Shown in pieces: positions 29,512 to 38,762 of a stretch of DNA of 64,000 bases. This DNA is from Flavobacterium crocinum. GTDB lineage: Bacteria; Bacteroidota; Bacteroidia; Flavobacteriales; Flavobacteriaceae. Position 1 is the first letter of the stretch, and every line of letters starts with the position of its first letter. The stretch is taken from positions 496,001 through 560,000 of the forward strand of contig NZ_CP029255.1 of the NCBI RefSeq assembly GCF_003122385.1, given 5' to 3'. Both the position numbers and the translations under genes were made by a program. The notes beneath the pieces were generated by a model. That model made no database searches, had not been told where the DNA came from, and saw only the letters and a program-made list of their open reading frames with translations.

Positions 29512-31320
29512 ATGACAAAAACACCTATACACACTTTTCATATTCCGGTAATGGGGCTTGCGTACACGATTGACAGTCCGATTCGTGTCGCGCAATACGG
29601 AATTTCGTCTGTTATTGCTCTTGCTGATGACGATTTAATTGAAAAGATGCGTAACTTTTACAGCACTAAATTCAATATTCCGTACGAAGAAATCACACAG
29701 AAATTTCATGATTACCGCGCCGAAAGAATTACATCTTACCTCAATTTAGTTGACAAAATCGTAAAAGAAAAATTCGAGAGTTTTAAAACTGAATTGGCAG
29801 AAAGCAAAACCGCTCTGGAAAATTTTATGTCGATGCTACCGAATACTTCTGACATTAAAAAAGGATTTCAGAACTTACTGGATGATGGAATTGCTTTTAA
29901 AGAAAACATTCAACAATATATCGAGTCACATCTTTTTCCCGGAGAAATTGACGTGAACATTATGACGAAACTGGATAAAGATAACTTCGTAAAAAACGAA
30001 CAACTTCCAATTGAGTTTAATGATGCACATGCGGCTTTGAGAGGTTTTGCCAATAGTAATTTAGAATCTTCCGTTGTGCTTTCAGCAGGAATGAATCCGA
30101 GATTGTTTGGTTACTTTGAAAATTTTAAGGACTTTTTTCCGAATGAAAAGAATGAACTTAAAAAGAAAATCATTCTAAAAGTTAGCGATTTTAGATCGGC
30201 AATGATTCAAGGAAACTTTTTAGCAAAAAAAGGGCTCTGGGTTTCAGAATACCGAATAGAATCAGGATTGAACTGTGGCGGTCACGCCTTTGCCACTGAC
30301 GGACTCTTATTGGGCACTATTTTAGAAGAATTCAAGCAGAAAAAAGAGCAATTAGTACAATCTGCCCACGATTTAATGATTAAAGCTTTACAGGCAAAAA
30401 ATCAAGCTTTCCCCGAAAAGCCTTTAGAATTAAAAATTACAGTTCAAGGCGGTGTTGGAACTTCAGAAGAACATGAGTTTTTATTAGATGAATACAAAGT
30501 AGATGCTGTCGGCTGGGGTTCTCCATTTTTATTGGTTCCTGAAGCGACATCAGTAGATCAGGAAACTCGTAATTTATTGATGAATGCCAAAGAAGAGGAT
30601 TTTTACTTAAGTAATATTTCGCCTTTGGGCGTTCCCTTTAATACTTTAAAAGGCACAACAAATGAATTCTTAAAACAAAAAAGAATTCACGAAAAAAAAG
30701 CAGGAAGTTCTTGTCCGAAGAAGTTCTTAGCTTTAAGCAAAGAATACGATCCGCATGGAATCTGCACTGCTTCTAAAAAATATCAGGACATTAAACTAGA
30801 GGAATTAGAAAACAAAAAAGAAACATTATCTGCAGAAGATTTTGAAAAAAGAAAAATCAAAATAACGGAGAAATCTTGTCTTTGTGTTGGTTTAGCCAAT
30901 GCTTCTTATCTTGAAAATGATATTAAAATAAAAGGTCAGGCACAAGGTGTAGTAATTTGCCCAGGACCAAACTTAGCTTATTTTGATCAGGAAGTTTCTT
31001 TAAAAGAAATGGTTCAACATATTTATCAGGGGAAATCGGTTTTAAGAACCGACCGACCTAATTTGTTCGTTAAGGAATTAAAAATGTATGTGGATTATTT
31101 TAGAAATGAAATCGAAAACATTTCGGGAGAAGTAACTGCCATTCAAATTAAAAAATGGAATTCTTTCAAAACAAATATTTTAAACGGCATTGAATATTAT
31201 CACCAACTTTTCTCCTCTACTTTTTATTTTAAAACAGAGGAAAAGAAAATTAAAGACCAATTCGATTTTTATAAAACAGAATTAAATGCCATTCAAATTC
31301 CTACGCTGGAATTAGTATAA
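29512..31320 (+). CDS. Cys-rich protein with nitronate-monooxygenase-like segments
   Basis: 602 aa from ATG 29512 (the longer reading from 29470 only adds a hydrophobic stretch ending in an in-frame upstream ATG region). Not recognised with certainty. HIPVMGLAYTIDSPIRVAQY near the N-terminus, GLNCGGHAFATDG in the middle, and ITVQGGVGTSEEH with VDAVGWGSPFLLVPEAT after it resemble the FMN TIM-barrel of nitronate monooxygenase/FabK enzymes. A helical insertion of about 130 residues (45-175) breaks the barrel. Cysteines in NCGGH, SSCPKK, HGICTA, SCLCVG and VICPGP could hold a metal or Fe-S centre. Terminated by a strong hairpin. Confidence 0.6.
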   Translation: MTKTPIHTFHIPVMGLAYTIDSPIRVAQYGISSVIALADDDLIEKMRNFYSTKFNIPYEEITQKFHDYRAERITSYLNLVDKIVKEKFESFKTELAESKTALENFMSMLPNTSDIKKGFQNLLDDGIAFKENIQQYIESHLFPGEIDVNIMTKLDKDNFVKNEQLPIEFNDAHAALRGFANSNLESSVVLSAGMNPRLFGYFENFKDFFPNEKNELKKKIILKVSDFRSAMIQGNFLAKKGLWVSEYRIESGLNCGGHAFATDGLLLGTILEEFKQKKEQLVQSAHDLMIKALQAKNQAFPEKPLELKITVQGGVGTSEEHEFLLDEYKVDAVGWGSPFLLVPEATSVDQETRNLLMNAKEEDFYLSNISPLGVPFNTLKGTTNEFLKQKRIHEKKAGSSCPKKFLALSKEYDPHGICTASKKYQDIKLEELENKKETLSAEDFEKRKIKITEKSCLCVGLANASYLENDIKIKGQAQGVVICPGPNLAYFDQEVSLKEMVQHIYQGKSVLRTDRPNLFVKELKMYVDYFRNEIENISGEVTAIQIKKWNSFKTNILNGIEYYHQLFSSTFYFKTEEKKIKDQFDFYKTELNAIQIPTLELV

Positions 31321-31325
31321 GCCCA

Positions 31326-31357
31326 AAAAGCCGATTTAGTTTTCTAAATCGGCTTTT
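31326..31357. terminator. Bidirectional terminator
   Basis: Stem AAAAGCCGATTTAG/CTAAATCGGCTTTT with loop TTTT, A-run before and T-run after; serves the convergent genes on both sides. Confidence 0.9.
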
Positions 31358-31380
31358 CTTTTATTATTATAGAATTAAAT

Positions 31381-31821
31381 CTATTCTTTCTTTTTGTTTT
31401 TACTGTCAATTACAGCTCCTGTTCCTGTTCCTAAAGCAGCACCGGCCAAACCTCCAATAATCGCACCTTCGCCTTTTTTCTTACTCACAATTGCTCCGGT
31501 TGCAGCTCCTACTCCGGCACCAATTACAGCGCCTTTAGCAGTTGCACTCCATCCTTTCTTTTTAGTTGTGGTTGTTGTAGTTGTCGCTTGTCCATTTGCA
31601 GGCTGTTGTACTACAACTACTTTTTCAGATTCGACTCTCTGCTCTTCTTTTATCTTTGCCATTTCAGTCTTCATTGAATCGATAACACGTTGTTTGTTAA
31701 TTTCAACTTTCATGGAATCAATACTGGCTTGCTTGGCTTTGTTTATATCCTCTTTACTTTGTCCTTGGTTTTGGCAAGAAGTAAAAATTATTGCTGCTAA
31801 TAAAATATATAAGCCTTTCAT
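31381..31821 (-). CDS. Glycine-zipper lipoprotein
   Basis: 146 aa. Lipobox FTSC with Cys16. A helical Lys/Glu region (20-70) with two DSMK repeats is followed by a Thr run (seven) and a C-terminal glycine zipper (about 93-140: GAVIGAGVGAATGAI and AIIGGLAGAALGTGTG). Glycine-zipper domains of the YMGG type insert in or pack on membranes; the function of such lipoproteins is unknown. Single-gene unit. Confidence 0.8.
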   Translation of the reverse strand: MKGLYILLAAIIFTSCQNQGQSKEDINKAKQASIDSMKVEINKQRVIDSMKTEMAKIKEEQRVESEKVVVVQQPANGQATTTTTTTKKKGWSATAKGAVIGAGVGAATGAIVSKKKGEGAIIGGLAGAALGTGTGAVIDSKNKKKE

Positions 31822-31963
31822 GATTGTAGTGATTTAAAATTATACACTACAAAATACGGAATATCTGCTATAATGGTTATTACAGAATTTTTTTGAAATT
31901 TTATAAGATTAGAAGATTGATGTTTGTTTCGAGCTAAATTTTATTTCCCAAGCTGAATTAAAT

Positions 31964-32065
31964 TAATCTCGCAAAGTCGCAAAGACGCAAAGTTTTTTCT
32001 CATTTTTGTCGCTTATTATTTTTATGTGATAAAAAACATTGCGTCTTTGCGACTTTGCGAGATTA
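31964..32065 (-). repeat. CGCAAAG inverted repeat, perfect 27-bp arms
   Basis: Arms 31964-31990 and 32039-32065 are exact complements (TCGCAAAGTCGCAAAGACGC core), enclosing 48 bp. It lies 16 nt after the kynureninase stop and may end its transcript. No gene is seen in 31822-32080. Confidence 0.85.
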
Positions 32066-32080
32066 TTTCTTTTTGAAACT

Positions 32081-33358
32081 TTACTTCCCTAAAATCCCTT
32101 TTTTCAGTATTTGTCCAAAGTCGTACATATCTTCATAAGAACAGTACAAAGGAACTGGTGCCAGACGAATTACGTTGGGTTCGCGCCAATCGGTTATCAC
32201 TCCGTTTTTCATCAAATAATCAAATAAAGCTCTTCCTTCTCCGTGAAGAAAAACAGACAATTGTGAAGCTCTTTCTTCCGGATTTGTTGGTGTAATAATT
32301 TCAAAAGTACTTTCTACTTCTTTATCAATTTCGTGTAGAATAAACTCAAGATAAGAAGTGATATGATCACGTTTTTTAATTAAAGCATCCATTCCAACCT
32401 CAGCAAACATCTCTACAGAAGCTAAGTAAGGTGCTAACGAAAGAACTGGCAAATTACTAATCTGCCATCCATCTGCTCCATGAACAGGATCAAAAGTGGG
32501 CTCCATTTTAAAACGGCGCTCTTTGTTGTGTCCCCACCAGCCTGCAAAACGAGGTAAATCCGGATCATTGTGATGCCTTTCATGAACAAAACAGCCTGAA
32601 GCATTTCCTGGACCTGAGTTCATATATTTATAACTGCACCATGCTGCGAAATCTACGTTCCAGCCGTGAAGGTCCAATTTTATATTTCCCGCGGCATGTG
32701 CTAAATCCCAACCTACTTTTGCTCCGGCTTTTTGTCCGGCTGCCGTGATGGTTTTAATATCGAAAACTTGTCCGGTATAATAGTTTACTCCACCAATTAA
32801 AACCAAAGCAAGTTCATCACCAACTTCTTCAATTTTAGCTAAAACATCTTCTAAACGAATATTGTGCTCGCCTTCTCGACGTTTAATTTCTACGATTGCA
32901 TCTTCTGGTTTGTAACCATGAAAATGAACCTGACTTTGAAACATATATTGATCTGATGGAAACGCTTTTTCTTCACAAATAATTTTATAGCGTTTGCCTT
33001 TTGGCTGATAAAAAGAAACCATTAACAAATGAAGATTCACTGTCAAAGTATTCATAACCGTAACTTCAGATGGAAGTGCTCCAACAATTTTACTCAACGG
33101 TTCAGAAAATCTTTCCTGATAATCCCACCAGGGTTTCTCAGCATAAAAATGACCTTCAACGGCAAGTTCTGCCCAGTCATTCATTACTTCGTCTATATAA
33201 GCTTTGGTTCGTTTCGGTTGTAATCCTAAAGAATTCCCTGTAAAATAGATAACTCGTTTGTCATTTACTTTAGGAAAAATAAATTGTTCCTGATAATGGT
33301 TTAATGTGTCTTTTGAATCTAGCTCTCGTGCAAATTCGCGTGTATTTTGAAAAGTCAT
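32081..33358 (-). CDS. kynU: Kynureninase
   Basis: 425 aa, the usual length for this PLP enzyme. YFTGNSLGLQPK near the N-terminus, DLAHAAGNIKLDLHGWNVDFAAWCSYKY (split: GWDLAHAAG, FAAWCSYKYMN) with the PLP-binding Lys in SYKYMN, GWWGHNKERRF, and WREPNVIRLAPVPLYC at the C-terminus are all typical. It cleaves kynurenine or 3-hydroxykynurenine to anthranilate or 3-hydroxyanthranilate plus alanine. It pairs functionally with kmo at 17203, although the two genes are not linked. Confidence 0.95.
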   Translation of the reverse strand: MTFQNTREFARELDSKDTLNHYQEQFIFPKVNDKRVIYFTGNSLGLQPKRTKAYIDEVMNDWAELAVEGHFYAEKPWWDYQERFSEPLSKIVGALPSEVTVMNTLTVNLHLLMVSFYQPKGKRYKIICEEKAFPSDQYMFQSQVHFHGYKPEDAIVEIKRREGEHNIRLEDVLAKIEEVGDELALVLIGGVNYYTGQVFDIKTITAAGQKAGAKVGWDLAHAAGNIKLDLHGWNVDFAAWCSYKYMNSGPGNASGCFVHERHHNDPDLPRFAGWWGHNKERRFKMEPTFDPVHGADGWQISNLPVLSLAPYLASVEMFAEVGMDALIKKRDHITSYLEFILHEIDKEVESTFEIITPTNPEERASQLSVFLHGEGRALFDYLMKNGVITDWREPNVIRLAPVPLYCSYEDMYDFGQILKKGILGK

Positions 33359-33435
33359 TGTGTTTTTTGTTTTGTCTGCTAAAATAACAAAAATTGTTTG
33401 TTTTGTTTCAGATTGATATGCTTTGTGTATTTTTC

Positions 33436-33562
33436 AACGCAAAGGGCGCAAAGTCTTTTTTTATCAAGGCTAACGTTTATAAACGCTAAGTTCGCAAAGC
33501 TTTGCGTTCTTTTGTTTCTGGTAAACACATACTGAGAAAAAAAACTTTGCGCCCTTTGCGTT
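33436..33562 (-). repeat. GCAAAGGGCGCAAAG inverted repeat
   Basis: Arms AACGCAAAGGGCGCAAAGT (33436-33454) and ACTTTGCGCCCTTTGCGTT (33544-33562) are exact complements. The loop contains a second palindrome CGCAAAGCTTTGCG (33493-33506). Lies between queA and kynU; with the terminator at 33618 it accounts for most of this 309-bp gap. Confidence 0.8.
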
Positions 33563-33617
33563 TAAAATTTCTCAACGAATGTCAAACTTGAAACCTGAAA
33601 CTTGAAACAAATAAAAA

Positions 33618-33645
33618 ACCCGACAGGCTATAAAACTTGTCGGGT
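33618..33645 (-). terminator. queA terminator
   Basis: Stem ACCCGACAGG/CTTGTCGGGT (one G-U pair), then TTTTTTAT on the minus strand. A member of the CCCGACAGG hairpin group also found at 5466 and 34936. Confidence 0.85.
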
Positions 33646-33667
33646 CTTTTTATATGATAAATGCTAA

Positions 33668-34717
33668 TTACAAGATTAACATCGCGTCTCCGTAAGAATA
33701 GAATTTGTATCCTTCTTTGATCGCTTCTTCGTATGCTTTTTTCATTAAATCATGTCCACAGAAAGCAGAAATCATCATTAATAATGTCGATTTTGGTGTG
33801 TGGAAGTTTGTAATCATACAATTCGCAATGCTGAAATCGTGAGGAGGGAAAATAAATTTATTTGTCCATCCTTCATAAGGGTTTAAAGTATTAGCAGAAG
33901 AAACTGAACTTTCGATTGCACGCATAGAAGTCGTTCCTACAGCACAAATACGTTTTTTCTTTGCTTTTCCTTCATTTACGATGTCACAAGCTTCCTGAGT
34001 AATAATTAATTCCTCAGAATCCATTTTATGTTTAGATAAATCTTCAACCTCAACCGGGTTAAAAGTTCCTAAACCAACGTGTAAAGTTACCTCAGCAAAA
34101 TTAACTCCTTTGATTTCTAATTTTTTCAAAAGGTGTTTTGAAAAGTGTAAACCAGCAGTTGGCGCCGCTACAGCTCCTTCTTCTTTTGCGTAAATTGTTT
34201 GGTATCTTTCAGCATCTTCCGGAGTAACGTCTCTGTTGATGTATTTAGGAATTGGAGTTTCTCCAAGTTCTGTCAATTTATTTCTGAATTCCTCATATGA
34301 ACCGTCATATAAGAAACGTAAAGTTCTACCACGAGAAGTTGTATTATCGATTACCTCAGCAACTAACGAATCATCATCACCAAAGTAAAGTTTGTTACCA
34401 ATACGGATTTTTCTGGCAGGATCTACTAAAACATCCCAAAGGCGTTGTTCTGAATTTAATTCTCTCAACAAGAAAACTTCAATTCTGGCTCCGGTTTTTT
34501 CTTTGTTTCCGTACAAACGTGCAGGAAAAACTTTTGTATTATTTAGAATTAAAACGTCTCCGTCATCAAAATAGTTGATCACGTCTTTAAACATTTTATG
34601 TTCGATTGTGTTTTTTTTACGGTCAATTACCATTAAACGAGACTCATCTCTGTTTTCTGCTGGAAATTCAGCCAAAAGTTCTTTCGGTAAATTGAAATTG
34701 AAGTGTGATAATTTCAT
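33668..34717 (-). CDS. queA: S-adenosylmethionine:tRNA ribosyltransferase-isomerase
   Basis: 349 aa, full length. Family motifs: [22 protein letters not shown] at the start (seen as [10 protein letters not shown]), [35 protein letters not shown] and [16 protein letters not shown]. It transfers the ribosyl part of SAM to preQ1 in tRNA, giving epoxyqueuosine. With queE at 8760 it shows that the cell makes queuosine de novo. Own promoter and terminator make it a single-gene unit. Confidence 0.96.
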   Translation of the reverse strand: MKLSHFNFNLPKELLAEFPAENRDESRLMVIDRKKNTIEHKMFKDVINYFDDGDVLILNNTKVFPARLYGNKEKTGARIEVFLLRELNSEQRLWDVLVDPARKIRIGNKLYFGDDDSLVAEVIDNTTSRGRTLRFLYDGSYEEFRNKLTELGETPIPKYINRDVTPEDAERYQTIYAKEEGAVAAPTAGLHFSKHLLKKLEIKGVNFAEVTLHVGLGTFNPVEVEDLSKHKMDSEELIITQEACDIVNEGKAKKKRICAVGTTSMRAIESSVSSANTLNPYEGWTNKFIFPPHDFSIANCMITNFHTPKSTLLMMISAFCGHDLMKKAYEEAIKEGYKFYSYGDAMLIL

Positions 34718-34781
34718 ATTTGAATTGTTGATTTTAGAGTGTAGCCTTTAGATTTGTTTATCTAAAATTTTAAATCGGTTG

Positions 34782-34813
34782 CAAATATACGATTGTGAGA
34801 TAGGCGTTGTCAA
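34782..34813 (-). promoter_or_regulatory. queA promoter
   Basis: TTG (34813-34811), 21-nt spacer, TATATTTG (34789-34782) on the minus strand. The predicted leader is about 60 nt and contains a 7-bp hairpin TTTAGAT/ATCTAAA. Confidence 0.7.
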
Positions 34814-34935
34814 GTGTTTTGACGTTTATTTTCAAAAGTCCTTGATTTAGTGAGGTTTCGGAAAGCATTAAAAATGTTTTTTTTGAACCATATAAGTGAT
34901 ATAAGTTCATATCAACTGTTTTTTTACTTACTATT

Positions 34936-34968
34936 AAACCCGACAGGTTTTAAAAACCTGTCGGGTTT
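34936..34968 (-). repeat. CCCGACAGG palindrome, 15-bp perfect stem
   Basis: AAACCCGACAGGTTT/AAACCTGTCGGGTTT with loop TAA. The following bases on the minus strand (AATAG) are a poor U-run, so it is more a palindromic repeat than a standard terminator. Same core as the hairpins at 5466 and 33618. Confidence 0.8.
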
Positions 34969-34991
34969 ACTTTTAAATTCGCATAAAAAAA

Positions 34992-35011
34992 CCTCTGGTT
35001 GAAACCAGAGG
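34992..35011 (-). terminator. aroA terminator, GGTTTCAACC type
   Basis: Minus strand CCTCTGGTT-TC-AACCAGAGG followed by TTTTTTT, 73 nt after the aroA stop. The full unit ATAGCC...GG matches the REP-like family at 29177 and 52653. Confidence 0.85.
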
Positions 35012-35083
35012 CTATGTTTTACATACTTTGCGTTAAGCTTTTATTTAAATGAACTTATATCACTTATATGGTTTCAAAAATTT

Positions 35084-36313
35084 TTACAATTCTGAAACTT
35101 GAAAGTTCAACGCTTTTAAATCGTTCCAGAAATCAGGATATGATTTAGAAACTACTTCAGCATCATCAATAATAATTGGAACTTTGATTGCTAAAGGTGC
35201 AAACGCCATTGCCATACGGTGATCGTTGTATGTTGCAATATGAACATCATGGTTAATAGCTCCTGAACGCTCTAAAGTCAGACTGTCATTGGTTACAGAA
35301 ATATTTGCGCCAAGTTTTGTAAGCTCAATTCTTAAAGCTTCCAATCTGTCTGTTTCTTTGATTTTTAAAGTATGCAGACCTGTTAAATGACATCCAATTC
35401 CTAAACCTAGACAAGTTACTACAATAGTTTGTGCAATATCTGGAGTGTTGTTCAATTCAAAATTCACATCCTGATAATTGAAACCTGCGACTTTTTCCAA
35501 AGTCATTTTGTTGTTTTGGAAAGTCGTTTTCACACCCATTTTTTCATAAAGAGAAACTAATTCTGAATCTCCCTGAAGGCTGTTTTCTTTATAACTACTC
35601 AAAGTAATTTTTGCAGATTCAGATAAAGCCACTAAACTAAAGAAATAAGAAGCTGAACTCCAATCAGATTCTACCACCATTTCTTTTGACTCAACAGCTT
35701 CTTTCGGAAATACTTTAATTACATTTCCTTCAAAGCTTGTTTTGATATCTAAATCGGTCAGCAGAGCCAAAGTCATTTTGATATACGGAATTGAAGTGAT
35801 TTCTCCTTCCAAAGTCAGTTCTAAACCATTGTCTAGTTTTGAAGCTACTAATAAAAGTGCCGAAATATACTGACTGCTTACATTAGCCGCTAAAGTTACT
35901 TTTGAAGCCGTTACTTTTTTTCCCTTAATTCGGATTGGCGGATAACCTTCTTCTTTTTCATAAGAAATGACAACCCCCAATTGCGCCAAAGCTTCAACCA
36001 AAATTTTGATTGGACGTTCCTGCATTCTGCTAGATCCTGTCAAAACAACTTCTCTTCCCTCGTTAACAGAAAAATAAGCTGTAAGAAAACGCATTGCAGT
36101 TCCGGCATGATGAATGTCAACAATTTCGTCATTTCCTGCCAAAGCTTTCTGCATTACTTCGCTATCGTCAGAGTTTGAAGTATTGGCTAAAGTGATATTT
36201 GGGAATAAAGCTTTTAGTAATAATAAGCGGTTTGTTTCGCTTTTAGAACCTGTAATATTGAGTTGCGAATCATCAATGGTGAATGGTGAATTCGTCGTTA
36301 ATTTTAAATTCAT
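35084..36313 (-). CDS. aroA: 3-phosphoshikimate 1-carboxyvinyltransferase
   Basis: 409 aa from ATG 36313. An upstream in-frame ATG at 36355 would add 14 residues not seen in the family. Motifs: LNITGSKSETNRLLLLKALF (phosphoshikimate-binding), GTAMRFLTAYFS, SRMQERPI, SSQYISALLLVA, NTPDIAQTI, and KIKETDRLEALR near the C-terminus. It joins PEP to shikimate-3-phosphate in the shikimate pathway, the glyphosate target step. It follows the MazG-like gene by 98 nt and likely shares its promoter. Confidence 0.95.
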   Translation of the reverse strand: MNLKLTTNSPFTIDDSQLNITGSKSETNRLLLLKALFPNITLANTSNSDDSEVMQKALAGNDEIVDIHHAGTAMRFLTAYFSVNEGREVVLTGSSRMQERPIKILVEALAQLGVVISYEKEEGYPPIRIKGKKVTASKVTLAANVSSQYISALLLVASKLDNGLELTLEGEITSIPYIKMTLALLTDLDIKTSFEGNVIKVFPKEAVESKEMVVESDWSSASYFFSLVALSESAKITLSSYKENSLQGDSELVSLYEKMGVKTTFQNNKMTLEKVAGFNYQDVNFELNNTPDIAQTIVVTCLGLGIGCHLTGLHTLKIKETDRLEALRIELTKLGANISVTNDSLTLERSGAINHDVHIATYNDHRMAMAFAPLAIKVPIIIDDAEVVSKSYPDFWNDLKALNFQVSEL

Positions 36314-36411
36314 GATATTAGTTATGAGTTGCGAATTATGAGTAACATAATCCAAGCGCGCAATTTACCACTCCTCGCCCGTAAATCAAAATTCACGCTG
36401 AAATTTCACAA

Positions 36412-36738
36412 TTATTTCAATTTATCATTGTTTTTGTGACGATCTTTATCTCTAACCGATTTTAAGTCCATTTTTTTGTCAAAAGCAGCCTGTAAATCAA
36501 TTCCTGTTTGATTCGCTAAACATAAAACCACAAAAACAACGTCTGCTAATTCCTCACCTAAATCTTTGTTTTTATCGCTTTCTTTTTCAGATTGCTCTCC
36601 GTAACGACGGGCAATAATTCTGGCAACTTCACCTACTTCTTCTGTAAGTTGTGCCATATTGGTCAATTCGTTAAAATAACGAACTCCATGTTCTTTTATC
36701 CAGGTATCAACATCTAGTTGTGCATTTTTCAAATCCAT
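36412..36738 (-). CDS. MazG-like nucleotide pyrophosphohydrolase
   Basis: 108 aa, the single-domain MazG/iMazG size. The EExxE motif is in QLTEEVGEVARI (about residues 31-42) and the ExxD pair in LGEELADVVFVV, the Mg-binding residues of this all-helical fold. It hydrolyses NTPs or dNTPs to monophosphate plus pyrophosphate, probably to remove abnormal nucleotides. Charged C-terminus (KDRHKNNDKLK). A perfect TTG-N21-TAnnTTTG promoter sits upstream. Confidence 0.85.
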   Translation of the reverse strand: MDLKNAQLDVDTWIKEHGVRYFNELTNMAQLTEEVGEVARIIARRYGEQSEKESDKNKDLGEELADVVFVVLCLANQTGIDLQAAFDKKMDLKSVRDKDRHKNNDKLK

Positions 36739-36810
36739 TTTTAAGCTTTTTTAAGGACAATTTTTTATTTTGCTTACGAAAGCTATTTAGTATTTCGCAA
36801 GTTATAACTG

Positions 36811-36842
36811 CAAAAATACTATTGTTTATATTAGATTCTCAA
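36811..36842 (-). promoter_or_regulatory. Promoter of the mazG-like/aroA unit
   Basis: Minus strand TTG (36842-36840), 21-nt spacer, TATTTTTG (36818-36811). Its -33 part overlaps the last codons of the upstream DUF3857 gene. Confidence 0.7.
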
Positions 36843-38761
36843 ATCTTTTTTAAAACTATCTTTTCGGTTTGTTTAGCAGTCATTACTTTATAGTATTCTC
36901 TTAAAATCCCATATTGTTCACGTGCCACAATTGGGGAATTAATTTGATGCAAAATCAGTAATTGAAGTACATTGTCATTAAGAGCAATATTATATTTAAA
37001 GATTCCCAGACCTTCTTCCATAACTAATCCTTCAGCTTTTGGAATACTTTCTACAGTGAATCCTTCGGGAATACGTATGCTAATATTATATTTTTCTGCA
37101 AAAGGAAATCCGAAATCGACTGGATATTCTCTATTTTCCTGTTTAAAAGGATTTTTTGTATTGGCTAAAAAGAGCATTGGATTAATATAAATTTTACCTC
37201 CTATCATTTCAGATAAATCATTGCTTATAAACGAAAAGCTTTCTGTTGCAGGCAACAAATACTCTTTTTCATTATCCCGTTTATAATCACTCACCTGAAT
37301 TTTACCATTTTTATTTTCAAGATTCTCCAAATATGTTTCTTCTTTTGTATTTGAGAAAACATTTCTTATAGCCATAGCATTATAATCTGTAGACTGTCGT
37401 CTTATTTTGCCATTAATTTTGCCATTTTCCTCAATGCTATAATCAATTGAAACATTGTTACTGGACATTTTTTTAGGCATTAAATCAATACTTTCAGAAG
37501 TTCCGTCTTTACGAATCAATCTTCCAATCCAATTGAGATCTCTTAAAGGAAGTACGTTTGGAGATGAAAATTTGTCTGCAGCATCGACTAATATAATGTC
37601 GTCTCCATTTTCAACAGCAGTGATCACAGCGTTAAAAGCGCTTATATTTGGGAAGAAAGCAATCCCGTTGGAACGTGTGCTAATCAAAACCGGATTTGCA
37701 GTAAGTCCCGCATATCGAAGCATAGCTGTCAACATTAAATTAATATCTGCACAATTTCCTGTTTTTTCTTTATATGCTTTTCGAACTCCTTTTTCACAAG
37801 AAAAACCTAAATGATTATTCCAGTTTATATTGGCTTTTACAAAATCAAGAATGGTCGTTAGTTTTTCTGTCGGATTATTTTTCCCTAACAATAAGGTTTT
37901 CAGATCGTCTTCAAAATATCCTGTTTTATTTAATTCTGCTCCAAAACTTTCGAATCCGTAAATTGTTTTTGCAACACTCGTCCAGTCAGAGGAAAATGTT
38001 TTATAAAGTTGTCCTGGAATTTCTACCCTTTCAAGTTCGAAGAAAATTCCTGTTCTGTAATTATTAATATTGTTTACATAACTTTCTTCCTTCATTGCCG
38101 GAAGGTTCTGATAAACATAAGTGGCTTCAGTTGCATTTCGTCCATACGCGCGGGTCGCTTTTGTGATGATTTTAGGAGAAAAAAAACCTCTCATATTTTT
38201 TTTAAATATAAAGTCGTCCGGAATAGTCGTTTTAAGTTCGGAATAATTGACCGGGATATTTTCCTGAAAACTCCAATCATAACGACTCAAAAAACCTACA
38301 TCTTCTCTGTACTCATATTCTATTATAGATCCTTCTTTTACATCTGGAAAGGCTAACTTTTTTATCCAATAACTGTTATTTGTCTTTTCGATGAATTCGC
38401 TTTCCGGTTTTAATTTAGATTTTACAATTTTACCATCTACTAAATTATAAGTATAAGCACTCAGAATGTTTAAATATCCTGATCTTCCAGCACCAAAATA
38501 CAAATGGACATTTGAAAAATGATACCCGTCACTTTTATAAATTTTGATTTTTTTACGAATGAGTTTTTCTGAATTTCCACTTAAATTTAAATTGATGGTA
38601 ACATTACTTGCCAGAATAGCAGCTACCGCTCCGGAATCTTTTGGATGCATTTTCTCTTCCAGTTCGGCAATTGTTATCTTTCCAGGCGCATAATTTTGAG
38701 CCTGGATATCGATACAATTCCAAAAGAACACAAAACAAATTAAGAAAAAACGACTTAACAT
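36839..38761 (-). CDS. DUF3857/transglutaminase-like exported protein (third)
   Basis: 640 aa. Signal peptide (1-21, cleavage near IQA). N-terminal DUF3857 domain (about 25-260), then a transglutaminase-like core with KTGNCADINLMLTAMLRY; C337 is the nucleophile position. The His position (NHMI in the first paralogue) reads NAVI here, so a full Cys-His-Asp triad is doubtful. C-terminal part is beta-rich. Very similar throughout to the gene 1 nt upstream: a tandem duplicate. Exported role unknown. Confidence 0.82.
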   Translation of the reverse strand: MLSRFFLICFVFFWNCIDIQAQNYAPGKITIAELEEKMHPKDSGAVAAILASNVTINLNLSGNSEKLIRKKIKIYKSDGYHFSNVHLYFGAGRSGYLNILSAYTYNLVDGKIVKSKLKPESEFIEKTNNSYWIKKLAFPDVKEGSIIEYEYREDVGFLSRYDWSFQENIPVNYSELKTTIPDDFIFKKNMRGFFSPKIITKATRAYGRNATEATYVYQNLPAMKEESYVNNINNYRTGIFFELERVEIPGQLYKTFSSDWTSVAKTIYGFESFGAELNKTGYFEDDLKTLLLGKNNPTEKLTTILDFVKANINWNNHLGFSCEKGVRKAYKEKTGNCADINLMLTAMLRYAGLTANPVLISTRSNGIAFFPNISAFNAVITAVENGDDIILVDAADKFSSPNVLPLRDLNWIGRLIRKDGTSESIDLMPKKMSSNNVSIDYSIEENGKINGKIRRQSTDYNAMAIRNVFSNTKEETYLENLENKNGKIQVSDYKRDNEKEYLLPATESFSFISNDLSEMIGGKIYINPMLFLANTKNPFKQENREYPVDFGFPFAEKYNISIRIPEGFTVESIPKAEGLVMEEGLGIFKYNIALNDNVLQLLILHQINSPIVAREQYGILREYYKVMTAKQTEKIVLKKI

Positions 38762-38762
38762 A

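Larger units (their letters stand above)
34882..35077 (-). repeat. Inverted-repeat cassette around the aroA terminators
   Basis: Outer arms TTTGAACCATATAAGTGATATAAGTTCAT (given as 34882-34910; core CCATATAAGTGATATAAG) and 35049-35077 are complementary over 29 positions with a one-base bulge. They enclose two perfect hairpins, at 34936-34968 and 34992-35011. The same outer motif encloses the terminator at 44491. This explains the whole 366-bp gap between aroA and queA apart from the queA promoter. Confidence 0.8.

Noticed and set aside
31394..31837. 147-aa plus-strand frame rich in Pro/Ala/Val
   Set aside because: Antisense shadow of the glycine-zipper lipoprotein gene, which has a lipobox and good context.
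34718..34800. preQ1 riboswitch before queA
   Set aside because: The ~60-nt leader has a hairpin and GGCTACACTCTAAAATC, superficially like class I, but no P1 stem or A-rich pseudoknot pairing.
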